Source of the DNA: Coleophora flavipennella
Lineage: Eukaryota; Arthropoda; Insecta; Lepidoptera; Coleophoridae
NCBI GenBank assembly: GCA_947284805.1
Contig: OX369285.1
Coordinates: forward strand, 1,597,201 to 1,661,200
DNA: 64,000 nucleotides
Direction of reading: 5' to 3'
The notes below the pieces were generated by a model. It worked only from the letters and a program-made list of their open reading frames with translations. It did no database searches and was not told the origin of the DNA. Shown here piece by piece: positions 32,479-44,030 of the stretch. A program made the position numbers and the translations under genes. Each line of letters opens with the position of its first letter. The first letter of the stretch is position 1.

Positions 32479-34496
32479 TACAGCGACCCTTTCTCAGAAA
32501 AAACCTCATTGGCTGGAGAGAAACTTTTGTCAAAAATTTGCGAAAATCGTCGGGAGAGGTGGATCAACACTGTTAACACCATTGACATGACTCACAACAG
32601 TAAAAAGGCTAGGAATACCATCCGCAAGCTGACCAATGACCCACCCCGACCCATAACACGCAGCACGGTTACGGCCAACCAAATTGCTCATCAGCTCCTA
32701 TTGAATGGCAAACCACCCAGCCGCCTCCCGAAGATTCCAAAGTCTGATGCCTCTGCCGACATTAGTAAGCCCTTCCATCTGTCTAACATCATTGCGGGCA
32801 TAAAATCCCTCAAAAATGGCAAAGCCTCGGGAGTCCATAATATCTCTGTTGAGCAGATTAAACACCTTGGGCCAGTTGCAGTATCCTGGTTGCTTCAAAT
32901 GTTTAACTCTTGCCTTGAAACCTCCCAGATACCCCGCATCTGGAGAAAATCGAAGGTCATAGCTATTCCAAAGCCTGGGAAATCAGTAGATGACCTCAAA
33001 AACTTCAGGCCTATTTCATTACTGTGCCATACATATAAGCTTTTTGAACAGCTGCTACTTACTCGCCCCACAAGCTTTATTGACCCTAGATTGATTCCAG
33101 AGCAGGCAGGTTTCAGAGGTCTTGCTGCAACCAGGTACTTAAGCTCACGTAACACATCGAGGATGGTTTTGAGAAGGAAATGGTGACGGGCGCTGTGTTT
33201 GTCGATCTCTCGGCGGCCTACGACACAGTTAATCTGAGGCGACTGCTGTAGATAATTTGCCAATATTCTCCGAGAGCTCCTCCACAATCGTCGCTTTCAG
33301 GTTTACCTTCTCACAGACGTAAGTCGTTGGAGGGCACAAAAAAATGGTCTTCCCCAAGGCAGCGTACTGGCCCCAATATTGTTCAATATATATACCAACG
33401 GCCAACCATCTAGCCTAAATACCTCCCGCTTTCTGTACGCGGACGATCTTGCGCTTACGTCCTAATCGACCAGCTTTGACGAAGTTGAGAATAATCTCAC
33501 CGCAGCTCTCAACAGTTTAGGCCAGTACTATGACGAGAACTCGCTCAAGCCTAACCCAACCAAGACTGAGTCGTGCGTTTTCCATCTACGCAATGCACAA
33601 GCGGGACGTAAGCTCAAGATCTCCTGGCGTGGAGTGACCATCACTCATAACCCTTCCCCCAAATACCTCGGCGTTCTACTGGACAGGTCCCTCACTTTCA
33701 AAAAGAATTGTGAGGGCCTAAAACGAAAGGTGCACTGCCGCAACAACCTATTACAGCGTCTGGTAAGTACTAAGTGGGGAGCTACGCCGCAATTGCTGCG
33801 AACTTCAAGACTGGCGCTAGCATTTTCTGCCGGCGAATCCGCGTGCCCCGTATGGGGCCGCTCTACTCATGCCAAGCTTGTGGATACAGCCTTAAACGAA
33901 ACCTGCCGGATTATTACTGGATGTTTGAAGCCGACCCCGGTGAAGTTGCTGTATCCACTGGCTGGCATAGCGCCGCCAGTTGTTCGCAGACCCATTGCAA
34001 GCTCGCGAGAGAGGGCTACGTTGAATGAAGACATGCGGCATCCCCTACATGGGCACGAGCTACCGCCGCAAAGGCTAAAAAGTCGAAAAAGCTTTTTAAA
34101 ACATGTCGACCCCCTCACAACTCAGCCCTCTCAAGCGAGATGCAACATGTGGCGTGCTCGAACGCCGCTTCCTGGCCCCTTTGTCCCGCTTTCTGAGAGT
34201 ATATCGGCTGGATATATATTACCATGGCCGATCTGGAAGTCTTTAAATCGACTTCGGACTCAGGTCGGCCGGAGCAAGGAGAATATGTTCAGGTGGGGAC
34301 TCTCGGAAAACCCAAATTTAAACTGTATATATGGAGCGGTGCAGTCCATGGCTCATTTAGTTTCCTGTCCTGCCTGCCCTGTCACCTGTTCGCAGCAGGA
34401 CTTAATGGACGCCACAAATAGTACAGTCGAAGTGGCTAAGTTCTGGGCCGGAATGATTTAATTTGTCATCGACACGCAAAGAAGAAGAAGAAGAAG
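32477..34496 (+). pseudogene. Decayed I/jockey-like LINE ORF2 (RT), 5' truncated, with (GAA)n tail
   Basis: Open to 33186 with the linker before RT (RERWINTVNTIDMTHNSKK) and the RT start (LKNGKASGVHNISVEQIK, DDLKNFRPISLLCHTYKLFE, LIPEQAGFRG). A frameshift near 33180 follows; the AVFVDLSAAYDTVNL box, GLPQGSVLAPILFNIYTNG and YADD (33436-33447) are then still readable in other frames. A stop follows near 33463. From 33634 to 34461 the C-terminal part is open (PSPKYLGVLLDRSLTF onward) and ends just before AAAGAAGAAGAAGAAGAAG, the tail. The endonuclease half is absent. The left border abuts the 124-bp inverted repeat at 32478. Confidence 0.85.
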
Positions 34497-34854
34497 CTTA
34501 TCATTCATGACGCCATGTGACACATTCCCACTTGAGTAGGACCTATAAACATCAGTGATGTCTACAGAATGGCTGCGTCTGACCGAACAAACTATGCACG
34601 CCGCAGATGCAAAGGGGCGTGACTAAAAATGTCTTGGGCTCTCTTGGCATCGCACAACGTAATGGAATTTTTTAAGATTTTTTTTGTGACTTTTTTTGTG
34701 GAGATTTAGGTAAACGTTCATTTTAGAGCGAATTCCTATTAGTTGGTACCAATAAAAATATCCTATATTGCCCTATGAACTCACGCATAAAGGAACGAAA
34801 AAAACTAAATGAGGAAACGGGAGTCCACTATGCCACAGATGAGATACTTACTAA

Positions 34855-34985
34855 TTACTTTTGACTGACTCGATGGCTCAGTGATTAGTGCTCTCGACTA
34901 CTGATCCGAGGGTTGTGGGTTCGATCCCCACCCAGGGCAAACATTTGTGTGATGAGCAGATTTGTTTGCTCTGTGTCTGGGTGTT
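34855..34985 (+). mobile_element. SINE head, first copy of a direct duplication
   Basis: 131 bp identical to 35040-35170. tRNA-like 5' part with TGGCTCAGTGATTAG (A box) and GGGTTCGATCCCC (B box), followed by GGCAAACATTTGTGTGATGA. The body stops after CTGGGTGTT and unrelated sequence follows. Confidence 0.8.
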
Positions 34986-35039
34986 CACTTGTCACAAGTG
35001 AAGGGTGTCAAGTACGTGTAATTTATTAACTATTGTTCA

Positions 35040-35295
35040 TTACTTTTGACTGACTCGATGGCTCAGTGATTAGTGCTCTCGACTACTGATCCGAGGGTTG
35101 TGGGTTCGATCCCCACCCAGGGCAAACATTTGTGTGATGAGCAGATTTGTTTGCTCTGTGTCTGGGTGTTAAATATCTATTATATGTATGTATTTAAACG
35201 TATATAAGTATTTATATCAGTCTCTGGTTCCCATAACACAGGGAATCCTACTTTGGGGCAAGATGACCATGTGTGATTTGTCAAAAAAAATTACT
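35040..35295 (+). mobile_element. tRNA-derived SINE, second, longer copy
   Basis: Starts with the same 131 bp as 34855-34985 and continues into the SINE body (GGTTCCCATAACACAGGGAA, then TTTGGGGCAAGATGACCATG) to an A-rich end near 35290. Period between copies is 185 bp. Confidence 0.8.
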
Positions 35296-36262
35296 AAAGT
35301 ATGCCTTAGGTATTTTAGAAGAGTTCATGTTCATTCAAATTTATTCGTTCTTGAACCCCTTCAAGAACGAATACAATCCTTTATTAGGTGAAATTATTTA
35401 TTTTATTTACTTGTTCCATCATACTTGCTTGCTTGCCGTTTGAAATATGTATTTTGTATTTATATTTCAAAAACCTACACAAGATAAGTGAAATGTAAGT
35501 TTATTCCATTAAACGTTCATTTGTAAATACTATTTCAAAAAGGGTTGTGTGTTGGAAAGTACATTCAGATGAAAATTCATTTTTCATCTGAATGTACTTT
35601 CCGCTCAGGACTTTTTATTTAGTCTGAGGATGTAGGTAAGCATTTTTTATTCGAGTCGCGTTTAGACACCGAGGCACAGTGCTCCGAGCCCGATGGGGAA
35701 TGGGTCAAAAATAATAATTTCGTTTTTATGTGGATTTTATGTTTTTATATGGGTATAATAAATGATTACAACTTGGAAACTAATTATAATCAGAAGAATC
35801 AAGTCTAGTCCTTTTTCATAAATTTTTCACGTGTCCGCGAACAATCTTGCCATTTATTTTTAATTTTCATGGAAATAAATGGCTCGCTTTTCTAATACTA
35901 TTGCGCGATATTTCGTCAATGTCAGTCAAGAACATTCAAACGTGTACATATTTTGTTGTATACAGAACGTTCGCGCTCACTTTTATCACTGTTTATCCTA
36001 ATCTCAGCTAGGTAGGTCTATATTTTTTTTATAATGTACCGCCGATTTGAAAAAAAAAACAAATAAAGTGGCAGTCAGAGGCTACACTTTTTTAAATCTG
36101 AAAGTCCACTGATATAGTAACATAAAAATGAAAATACTACAAGAGCATTTTTGTTCATTTTTTCAAAAGCTTATTCAAAGTTTGCAATTGCCTTATTGAC
36201 AGATTATTTTACTGTGATGTGTTTAAAACCCAATAAATAACAATTAGTTTAAAAAACTAAAA
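35296..36262. other. Intronic DNA, nothing recognised
   Basis: AT-rich. An inverted repeat near 35560-35605 (GGAAAGTACATTCAGATGAA and its complement) can form a short hairpin. No coding signal. Confidence 0.4.
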
Positions 36263-36616
36263 AACACGCTTTTAGTAAACACGTTAAGTAGTTATCTTGG
36301 ATGTCCGCCATGTTGGATTTAAGTCACGTGACTATTTTTTTCGTATTCCTGACAGCAAACCCTTTCATTTGATACCCATATCATGGGGGTGGATTTCAAA
36401 CAGCCCGTCTGCCATCTTGGGGAGGCCGCCATATTGGATTTGTAATGACGTTTCTTAGCTAGTCATGTATTGTCATCAGAACTCAGAGCGTGTGCAAAAT
36501 TTCATCCTAATCGAAGACCGGGAAGTGGGTCAAATTAAGATTCCAAGATTTTCTTACATACATAGTTAGTTACAAGTGAAGCTAATAAAAGCGTGTGAAG
36601 CTAATAAAAGCGTGTT
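36263..36616. repeat. MITE-like element with AACACGCTTTTA ends
   Basis: Left end AACACGCTTTTAGT, right end AATAAAAGCGTGTT, an inverted pair. The last 19 bp (GTGAAGCTAATAAAAGCGT) are duplicated in tandem. Internal words such as GCCATCTTGGGGAGGCCGCC are those of a dispersed repeat. No ORF. A partial end is at 24258. Confidence 0.65.
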
Positions 36617-37342
36617 AAAAAAGTACGGAAATTATAAACAATATTAATAGAACGATATGTAGAACATACCTTCGCCTGTAGAATTCATGGTAAATGATTT
36701 AAAACTATTTGTTTATTTAACCAGTATAACACTCTTAAAATGAACGAACAAATGCGAATAAAAAAGGTTATTCCTTATCGCGTTCGCTTCAAGTGCAGAG
36801 CATTAGCTAATCAGAGCAGTCCTCGTAGTGTGGGTGCGTTCCTGTAGGGCTTGACTTGTCCACTTCACAATGGTAGCGTTCAAGTACGTGTAATTTATTA
36901 ACTATTGTTCATTTTTCGATTTATGTCTAAAGCACGGAGCACTGTGCGAGGGAGTAATAATAATTACTCTCCCCTCTCACTTACTTGCCCGTTTTTAAGG
37001 TTCCGAAGTCAACGAGTCGAGGAACTCTTATTATACAATATCTTCTCTTTCTACGGTTACCTTTCGGTGCCTCTCGTTTTCAGGACCTTTAAAATATTTT
37101 GGCAGCCCCGACCCTACGTGTGATACCCAGCGATTTCTTACCTCCCCATAAAACTTGTGCTTAAAAAGGGCTTTTAGTGACAAGGTGATGGTGAATATAA
37201 CAAATGAGCCACGTAAGGCAAGGCATAGGCACAGTTTCACTATTCAACAGATCGCTTCACTGTTGGCTGGGGCTGGCCAGGCGATCACCGGAACAAAACA
37301 AAACCGGTTTCTGATGTGATGGCGCCCTTTAAACGAACTCAC
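36617..37342. other. Start of tetraspanin intron 1 (gene sense), nothing recognised
   Basis: Contains the right copy of a 34-bp direct repeat (36880-36913; the left copy is at 35008-35041). No exon signal on the minus strand before the donor at 37342. Confidence 0.4.
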
Positions 37343-37402
37343 CGCTACGATCAGGTTGCAGAAGAACAGCACATATTTCACAAAACTCGTTACACGCCGC
37401 AT
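37343..37402 (-). CDS. Tetraspanin exon 1 (start codon and first part of TM1)
   Basis: 20 codons, MRRVTSFVKYVLFFCNLIVA, then donor GTGAGT. The short basic N-terminus with FVKYVLFFCN is the classic tetraspanin beginning, and the last residues continue as LFGLAVVGIGVAM in exon 2 at 8349. An in-frame upstream ATG at 37456 would add 18 residues (MTAACEVYCEIKYITVHK); I prefer the ATG at 37402 because tetraspanins normally have about ten residues before TM1. Exons 1-3 together code 148 residues. Confidence 0.85.
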
Positions 37403-37560
37403 TTTGTGCACAGTTATGTATTTTATTTCACAATAAACTTCACAAGCTGCGGTCACTCGCGGGGTAACGCTTGCTAGTTCAGACTGGGCAGTACAGCGTT
37501 ACTGTTCGCGCATCAACAGTGATCTCGAACGTCATAGAGCGAGATCGGTAGAGTTGTCCG
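37403..37560 (-). promoter_or_regulatory. Tetraspanin 5' UTR and putative core promoter
   Basis: The sequence upstream of the start codon is less AT-rich than its surroundings. On the minus strand, GATCACTGT near 37510-37525 could serve as an initiator, with an A/T-rich AATATATCG about 40-50 bp further upstream. These are motif guesses; no transcript data. Confidence 0.3.
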
Positions 37561-38749
37561 CTAAAATCGATATATTTGTAGCCAAAATCGGTATTTGACA
37601 AAAAAAAAGCGGTATTCAATCAAAGTCGTTTATTTATCGAAAAAAAAGAAACTTACAGACTAATACAATCACACTTATTTTTTATACCAATATTCTTTGG
37701 CCATAGCCGCGGTCATCTTTGAATTAATTTCAAAATCATAACAATTAGGTGCTTGGCTCCTAGTCAGACGACATTTTATTAACTTAAAGATTTTGTAGGC
37801 ACTCTTTAGGATAGGTGCTATACTCTCTCTTCAAAGTTAAGAAAATTAATGAAAAAGAAAAAAATAAAATCGCATTACTGTATAAAGACTAAACAGGTAA
37901 ATTTCCGAGCGGGAAGCCCCTTTTAACATCGAGTTGTAGGACATAAGGGTATTCCCCAAAATGTATGGAACATTCTGCACTAGGTCCATACTTACTATTG
38001 AGGGCTTCCCCGTAACAGTACTAATATATATACTGTGGTAATACTGTGGTTTAGGAGTAAGAGTCGACCAAGTTAAGATGTGACAAATATACTCAAATAC
38101 ATGTAATCAAAAGTTTTAAATTTAGTAAAGGTATGTAATAGTGCTTTGCTCCGGTTCTGAAAAAACCGGTAAAAACCGGAGATTGCGAAATCCGGAGAAA
38201 ACCGGATTTTATGTACACAACCGGTTCCAGAAAATTATAATGCTGAAGTGCTCTATTGCTGATAAGAGTTCAGCCAATTCAGACTCAGAGGCGCTTATGG
38301 TAGTGGTGTGCAAATCGGAGTTTGTTCAGAAAGGCATTCGCATCAGCCATCCTCATTATGTTTTCACCTATGAGACTATCAGTAACGGTGACAGGAGGCA
38401 TCCCTAATATACTCCTCTTTCAGGGTTGAAGGGATATGACACGCTATCCTACATTCTCACTCTTGACTTGCTGCTCAGGTACAGGTTTTGCAAAAGAAAA
38501 GTTCGATGTTGCGGTATTCCCATTACACTCAGAACATTGAGTATTTTCAGTGAGTCAATGCAATCGAAGGCCTTGGAGTAGGGGATAAAACACGTCGCTA
38601 TAGCGATGTTATGCTTCCTTCGTTTTTTACTAATTGTATTATGTTCAGAATCTGCTCTCTCGTACCTTAGCCTCTTACGAATCTCGCCTGCTCTTTGGGT
38701 ATTTGTCTATTGATGTAGGCTTCCAGCCGCTTGATCAGGATGCTTAAAG
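37561..38749. other. Intergenic DNA, nothing firmly recognised
   Basis: Contains a cluster of ACCGG words around 38150-38230 (AACCGGTAAAAACCGGAG), perhaps part of a repeat. ORFs are short and without family signature. Confidence 0.35.
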
Positions 38750-39170
38750 GAATAGAATAGAATAGAATAGAATGCTTTATTTGCTTTTAAATAAGGTAAG
38801 TATAAAAGATCTTACAATAGTTATAGAATCACTTATTTAGCTATTTAAATGTTATTAGCATGCAAATATTATTTATAAGTACAAAAATAATAAAATAAAA
38901 TAAAGTAGGTCCAAGTAATTATTCAACATTTTCCAAATTCATAATTCAAATAAAATAATGATACTACAGATTAATACTACAGATTAACATTGCTTATGTT
39001 TTAGAAAATCCTCAACGGAATAAAACATGTTCTGAAGAAGCCAATCATGCAATGTTGCCTTAAACTTGTTAAAGGGCAATTCCCGAATCGATTGCGGTAT
39101 TTTATTATATATTATGTGGCCCATCCAGTAACAATTTTTCTGAAACCGCGTTGTTTTGGGACTTTTCTGG
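38750..39170 (-). mobile_element. 5'-truncated LINE 3' end with (AATAG)n tail
   Basis: On the minus strand the coding end of a CR1/jockey-like ORF2 is readable near 39120-38995: KIPQSIRELPFNKFKATLHD, then WLLQNMFYSVEDFLKHKQC. A 3' UTR and a five-base microsatellite tail at 38753-38775 follow. Confidence 0.7.
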
Positions 39171-39359
39171 CATGTGAAATGAGTGAGATAGTTCTATAAT
39201 TATTTTGGGTTTTTGGTTTATAATCATATATTATGTAATAACTATAGTGGCCAGTATATGAAAATGGACGAAATTGCGAGAACTAATTATCTGACAAATA
39301 AAAATTTGTATATAAAGGATAAAAGGACACATAAAGACTAAATTTAGCTTTATTTTTGT

Positions 39360-39735
39360 ACAAGTTTAATTATTTCAATTTGAGAAATTCAAATGAAATA
39401 GATGTGCCTATATGAGACTGAGTTAAGTTAATAAGTCATTTGTGGGGCAGTGTATAGGATTCTACAATATAATTCCAGAAAATGTAACTAGTTTGCCAAA
39501 GAATAAATTCAAGACTTATGTTAAAACGAGTGGTGACTTTTGGTGTCGGAGGCTAAGATTCTCTTTGGGTCGCTGAGTCAGTGAAGTAAGTATGTTGAAA
39601 AATGTAAATACTTTAGAAGATATTATAATAATAGATTATGCAAAGGAAAAGAATATATGGTTATGTATTGATCTTTCAGCGAACACAATAACCTGACAGT
39701 GTAATTTTAATTCGTGACATTATTTGTAAGACTAA
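39360..39735 (+). mobile_element. 3' fragment of the same LINE family as 48851-63620
   Basis: Aligns by eye with 63260-63560: both contain GTCATTTGTGGGGCAGTGTA and ATTCCAGAAAATGTAACTAG. Carries substitutions and indels and is non-coding. Confidence 0.8.
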
Positions 39736-40251
39736 AGTAAAGGTTTTTTGACGAGACGTTACACGATCTGTTGGACGACATATATTCTATAATGACGTTA
39801 TTGCTCTCCATTATACTCAAAAAACTTAATCAAAAAAGGTACACAAACTTGACATTTCTCTGGAGATTCTCCAGTTTTTTCATAAACTTAGTCTCCGGTG
39901 CAAAGCACTAGTATGTAACTTGTGAAAGTTGGTCAATTTCACGAACCGAGGAGTGAAAACTTAAATAAATTGTACAGCCACGCTGTACATACTTTCTTGT
40001 GTAGCGTTTACCCTCTGGCAATCATAAATTAGCACTAAACCACGTTTACCTAGTAGGAAGCAAAGAAAAGAGATGTGCAGACTTGATAAAAAATTACAAA
40101 TAATCTGGGTTTGTATGGGAGGCAGGCACCTTATTAAGGTACGGTTTATGGAATAAAGAAATACCCTGTGTAGTAGGCCTTATTTAGTTCTAGTAACTTT
40201 GAAAGTTTCATTAAAATCGTTACAGCCATTTTTGAGAAATAAAGTATTTTT
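39736..40251. other. Intergenic DNA, nothing recognised
   Basis: No ORF or repeat assigned. The piece near 39970-40010 (ATTGTACAGCCACGCTGTAC) is repeated at about 41257-41280 and so belongs to some dispersed repeat. Confidence 0.35.
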
Positions 40252-40886
40252 AACCGACTTCATTAAAAGGAGGAGGTTTTATGTTCCACTGTATGTAATT
40301 TTTTTGTGTATTTTCACCGATAACTCTGTCAATTGTGGACCGATTTGCAAAATTATTTGTTTATTCGAAAGAGTGTACTTCCGAGGTGGTCCTATTGCCA
40401 CCAAGTCAAGATCTGATGATGGAATCCTAGGGAAATAGAGGGCAACCCTCAAATGTTATATATGAATACATGAAATTAACGAAATGAAAGGTAGGTACGA
40501 ATCAAATTAGGAGCCTAAAATTTTTGAAAGCCATCATACCTAAAACATTTGATAGTAAGTAGCTGTGTGCTCGTACCGACATCAAGAAAAATTGTAGTCC
40601 CCTAATTTGATTCGTGCCCATCTTCTATTTCATTATTGTTGGTTAATTTCGTTATAAAAATAAGGTACTGATGTTGTTTTTACCTAAACGTTTCGACTAT
40701 GCTTCTATGTTCTATAAAATCTCGTCAATTCCCGCTTTCAACTTGTCAAAAAATAAATTATCTTAAATTTATATTGGTTACAATTTATATTGTGTTATAT
40801 TGGTTTTCAGGTTTTTTACATTTTAATTTTTAGTGATAACGATATCTATCTAACAACGTTAAACCCAATTTCTTTTTGAAGTCAGT
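40252..40886. repeat. MITE-like element with AACCGACTTC ends, copy 2
   Basis: Begins AACCGACTTCATTAAAAGGA and ends TTTTGAAGTCAGTT. Shares internal words with copy 1 (GATGATGGAATCCTAGGGAA, GAGGGCAACCCTCAAAT). About 635 bp, without the insert that lengthens copy 1. Confidence 0.7.
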
Positions 40887-42187
40887 TTTTATTCTAATGT
40901 GGTGGCAGCTCTAAAAAATCAAAGTAGGAAAAATATGAAAAAACGGCTGGAGATAAAAAAATAATATTTCACTATCATCCAAATCCGATCAGTAGTTTAG
41001 GAGCAGACACACACACACACACACACATTTTTTTTATTTTTTGATGGACTGTAAGACAAATTGATCCCCATAAAAATCTCAACTTCGTTTTCTTGCTATC
41101 ACAACACCTTCTTCACACGTTCGTCGCTCACAAATAAAAACACCTGTAGGTATTTGTAAATAAGATCAATAGTACTAAACAGTACCTATGAGTTAAACTG
41201 TACTACTAGGCCTTCCATTGTCCTGCATTCATGTCAATGAGTATATAGTAAAATAAATTGTACAGCCACGCTGTGCATACTTTCTAGTGAAGCCTTCACC
41301 GTCAGTCGTAGTCGGACGTACACAAATCAACAACAAAGATTACACTTACTTAGTAGCAAATAACTACCGCGTGCTGTAGGCCATGTAAACTTATAGAATA
41401 TACCGAGTTTCATCAATATCGTTTAGCCAATTTTGAGTAAAAAAATAATACGGTAACCCAAAAAACTCAAGATAGAGGAAATTTGAAAAAAAAACGACCG
41501 AAGTTATTAAAATAATATTATATTCCGTTTTTCGGGACTCTGTTAGTGTAAGACGACTCATTAAAATCTTAACTTCGATTTTTTAGATATCACAATACCT
41601 TTTTTACTCCTTCGTCGTTCGCTAACACGCGCTCCTAAGTTAAAACTGAGAAAATAAAAACTGATTACGACAGATTAAACCATTGTTTTAATCAATCATT
41701 AATAGGGATGACGAATCTGTCAAAAAATACAATTTGTTCTAAAAATGTTTGAAATACCTAGGCGTGACGTCATAGTTTAGCAGCGTCATTTAAGTACTCA
41801 TTTTGTGATTTTGGTGAATTAAAAATCGAAGTCTTGATCTTGATGAAAACAAAACGAGTAAGGTTTTTGAAGTTTAAGTAGGAGGACAATTTTAAATCAA
41901 TTTTGAATTTGAAATCCCTATTCAATAAATCAAGTTCAACAAATCAAGTTCCAATATGACTTACATTGAGACACAATGGGAAAATTTTGATGGGGAAATT
42001 GAAGGTGAATGATAGGACATCTAGGGAAAGTGTTTACAGTGACTCAGCATCCCGCCTGGTATGATTACGCAAAAATACTACCATGTTGTCGCTTTGCCAA
42101 CTCTTTGTTATAAAAACTTCTAAGCAGCGATTTGAACTTGTCTTCGATTTTATATTTACTAAAGCACACAAATAATCTCTTTTTAGG
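40887..42187. other. Intergenic DNA with a (CA)n run
   Basis: A short CA microsatellite is at about 41007-41027. The flanks look like edges of old repeats (CCGATCAGTAGTTTAGGAGC). No coding region seen. Confidence 0.4.
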
Positions 42188-42417
42188 GTTCCGTACCTGA
42201 GAAAGAAAAAAACGGAACCATTGTAGGATCACTCGCATGTCTGTCTATCCGTACGTCTGTCACAGCCAATTTGGTCCGAAACTACTGGACCGATTGAGTT
42301 AAAATTTGGTACACATATGTAAGTCGGTAACCCAAAGACGGACGTGTAACGTAAATAAATGAATTTTAAACATGGGGCTCACATCAGAAATTTTTTAAAA
42401 AAAGGTGTTGGAAACTA

Positions 42418-43659
42418 CGAGGGCGGGATGATAAATAGCTAGCCTAGCATAGAAAAACTTGAATTAGTGTGTTAAAAGTCTATTTATTTTTCGACATAGT
42501 CTCCTTGAAGCGCTATACACTTTATCCATCTATGCTCTAAAGCCTTGATGCCATCCCTGAAGTGGTTTTCTTCAAGCCCTTCAAAATAATTGCCCACGGC
42601 AGACATCACCTCGCTATTATTTTCAAATCTTTGTCCACTTAAAAAAATTTTGAGCTTGGAGAATAGATGAAAGTCAGATAGCGCCAGATCAGGAGAATAA
42701 GCTGGGTGTGGTAGCAAATCATAATTTAATTCTTTGAATTTCGCCATCACAGTGATGCACGTGTGAACGCGCGCATTATCCTGATGAAAGATTTTTTTTT
42801 TTACTCAGGTCGGGTCTTTTTTCACGAATACACACTTGTAATTTATCCAGTAGACCAGCATAATATTCGTCATTTATGTTTTGTTCTTTTGGACGGTAAT
42901 CAATCATCAATATACCCTTCGAATCCCAAAATACTGACGCCATGACTTTCCCCGCTGATTTCACGTCTTTTGCTTTCTTTGGAGCCGGGGATGCTTTTTC
43001 CGTCCATTGTTTAGACTGAATTTTTGATTCAGGTATATAGTGGTGAACCCAAGTCTCGTCTGTAGTAACAAACCGTCGCAGAAAATCAGTTGTATTGCTC
43101 TTAAAGCGGTCAAAACACTCTTGTGAAATTTGCATACAAACGCGTTTTGGTCAACTGTAAGCAATCGCGGCACCCACCTTCATATATAATTCTTGAGTCA
43201 AAATGTAATGCGCCCGTTCTTTAGAGATGCCTACAGTATCAGCTACCTCGGAAAGTTTTAATCTTCGGTCAGCTAAAACTGCATCATGAATTTTGGTCAC
43301 AATTTCTGGAGTAGTGGCACGGTACGGCCACGTTTAAATTCAGCCACCCAATTTTTTATGGTCGCATATGAAGGAGCATTTTCTCCCATAACATCCTTCA
43401 TCTCCGAAAAAATCTTTCCACCTTTTAATCCCTTTAAATGCAAAAACTTTATCACAGCTCGTAACTCAATTTTATCCATTTTGCAGAAAAAACAAAACAA
43501 TGCTTTTTGAAATGTCAATATTTATAAGAAAAACTATACAATCGATTTCTAATTTGGAACACTGGCAGCTAATGAACCAATGAGTAAAATACTATGGAGA
43601 TTTTATATCGTCATTATACAAAATATGGGTTAGGCTAGCTATTAATCATCCCGCCTACG
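42418..43659 (-). mobile_element. Mariner-like DNA transposon, 1,242 bp
   Basis: Flanked by TA (42416-42417 and 43660-43661). The terminal inverted repeats of about 28 bp, CGAGGGCGGGATGATAAATA on the left and its counterpart with CGTAGGCGGGATGATTAATA on the right, match with few differences. Size and single transposase gene are usual for mariner. Confidence 0.9.
42484..43479 (-). pseudogene. Mariner transposase, broken
   Basis: The N-terminal HTH part (MDKIELRAVIKFLHLKGLKG onward) is readable from 43479 to about 43300. The middle part has the first Asp in VTTDETWVHHYIPESK. The second Asp is in the region after a frameshift near 42776-42790, at a T run (HQDNARVHT-like sequence on the other frame). 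The last part has HPAYSPDLALSDFHLFSKLK, the D of D,D34D. Stops or shifts also separate the HTH from the catalytic part near 43150-43297. Not functional as it stands. Confidence 0.88.
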
Positions 43660-43680
43660 TATATCGTGTTAAATAGACAT

Positions 43681-44030
43681 AATATCAAATCAAAAAAGCG
43701 TCGGTGGCTCAACAAAAAGCGTCGGTGGCTCAACCGGTAACGACTCGGTCCATCTAACCAGAGGTACCGGGTTCAAATCCGGACGGCCAATGTACCAATG
43801 AGTTTACGTAAAAGCTTACGTACATACTTACCGATTGCTTTAACGGTGAAGGAAAAACATCGTGAGGAAACCTGCACACGCCTGCGAAGAAACTCAAAGG
43901 TTGTGTGTGAAGTCGACCAACCCGCACTGGGCCCGCGTGGTCGACTAAGGCCTAATCGCCCTGATTCAGGGTAGGCTCGAGCCCCTCGGTGGGGACGTAT
44001 ATGAGCTGTAATGATGAATATCAAATGAAA
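43681..44030 (+). mobile_element. Full-length tRNA-derived SINE with 14-bp TSD
   Basis: The element at 43695-44016 is flanked by AATATCAAATCAAA (43681-43694) and AATATCAAATGAAA (44017-44030). The first 21 bp of the head are doubled (AAAGCGTCGGTGGCTCAAC twice). A-box-like GTGGCTCAACCGG and B box GGGTTCAAATCC, body with AACATCGTGAGGAAACCTGC, and 3' end GAGCTGTAATGATG. Other copies: 20194-20367 and 45145-45297. Confidence 0.9.

Larger units (their letters stand above)
8350..37342 (-). other. Tetraspanin intron 1, 28,993 bp
   Basis: Donor GTGAGT reads leftward from 37342 and the acceptor ends at 8350. Exons on both sides are in phase 0 and together rebuild a continuous TM1. The intron carries nested LTR elements, LINEs, SINEs and MITEs annotated separately. 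Large first introns are common in insects; here a large part of the length is recognisable repeats. Confidence 0.8.

Noticed and set aside
34864..34937. Functional tRNA gene
   Set aside because: Boxes are present, but the acceptor stem does not pair by eye and the sequence continues into a SINE body.
37244..37456. 70-codon ORF as an independent peptide
   Set aside because: Only residues from the ATG at 37402 to the donor at 37342/37343 fit tetraspanin; the rest is read-through into intron 1.
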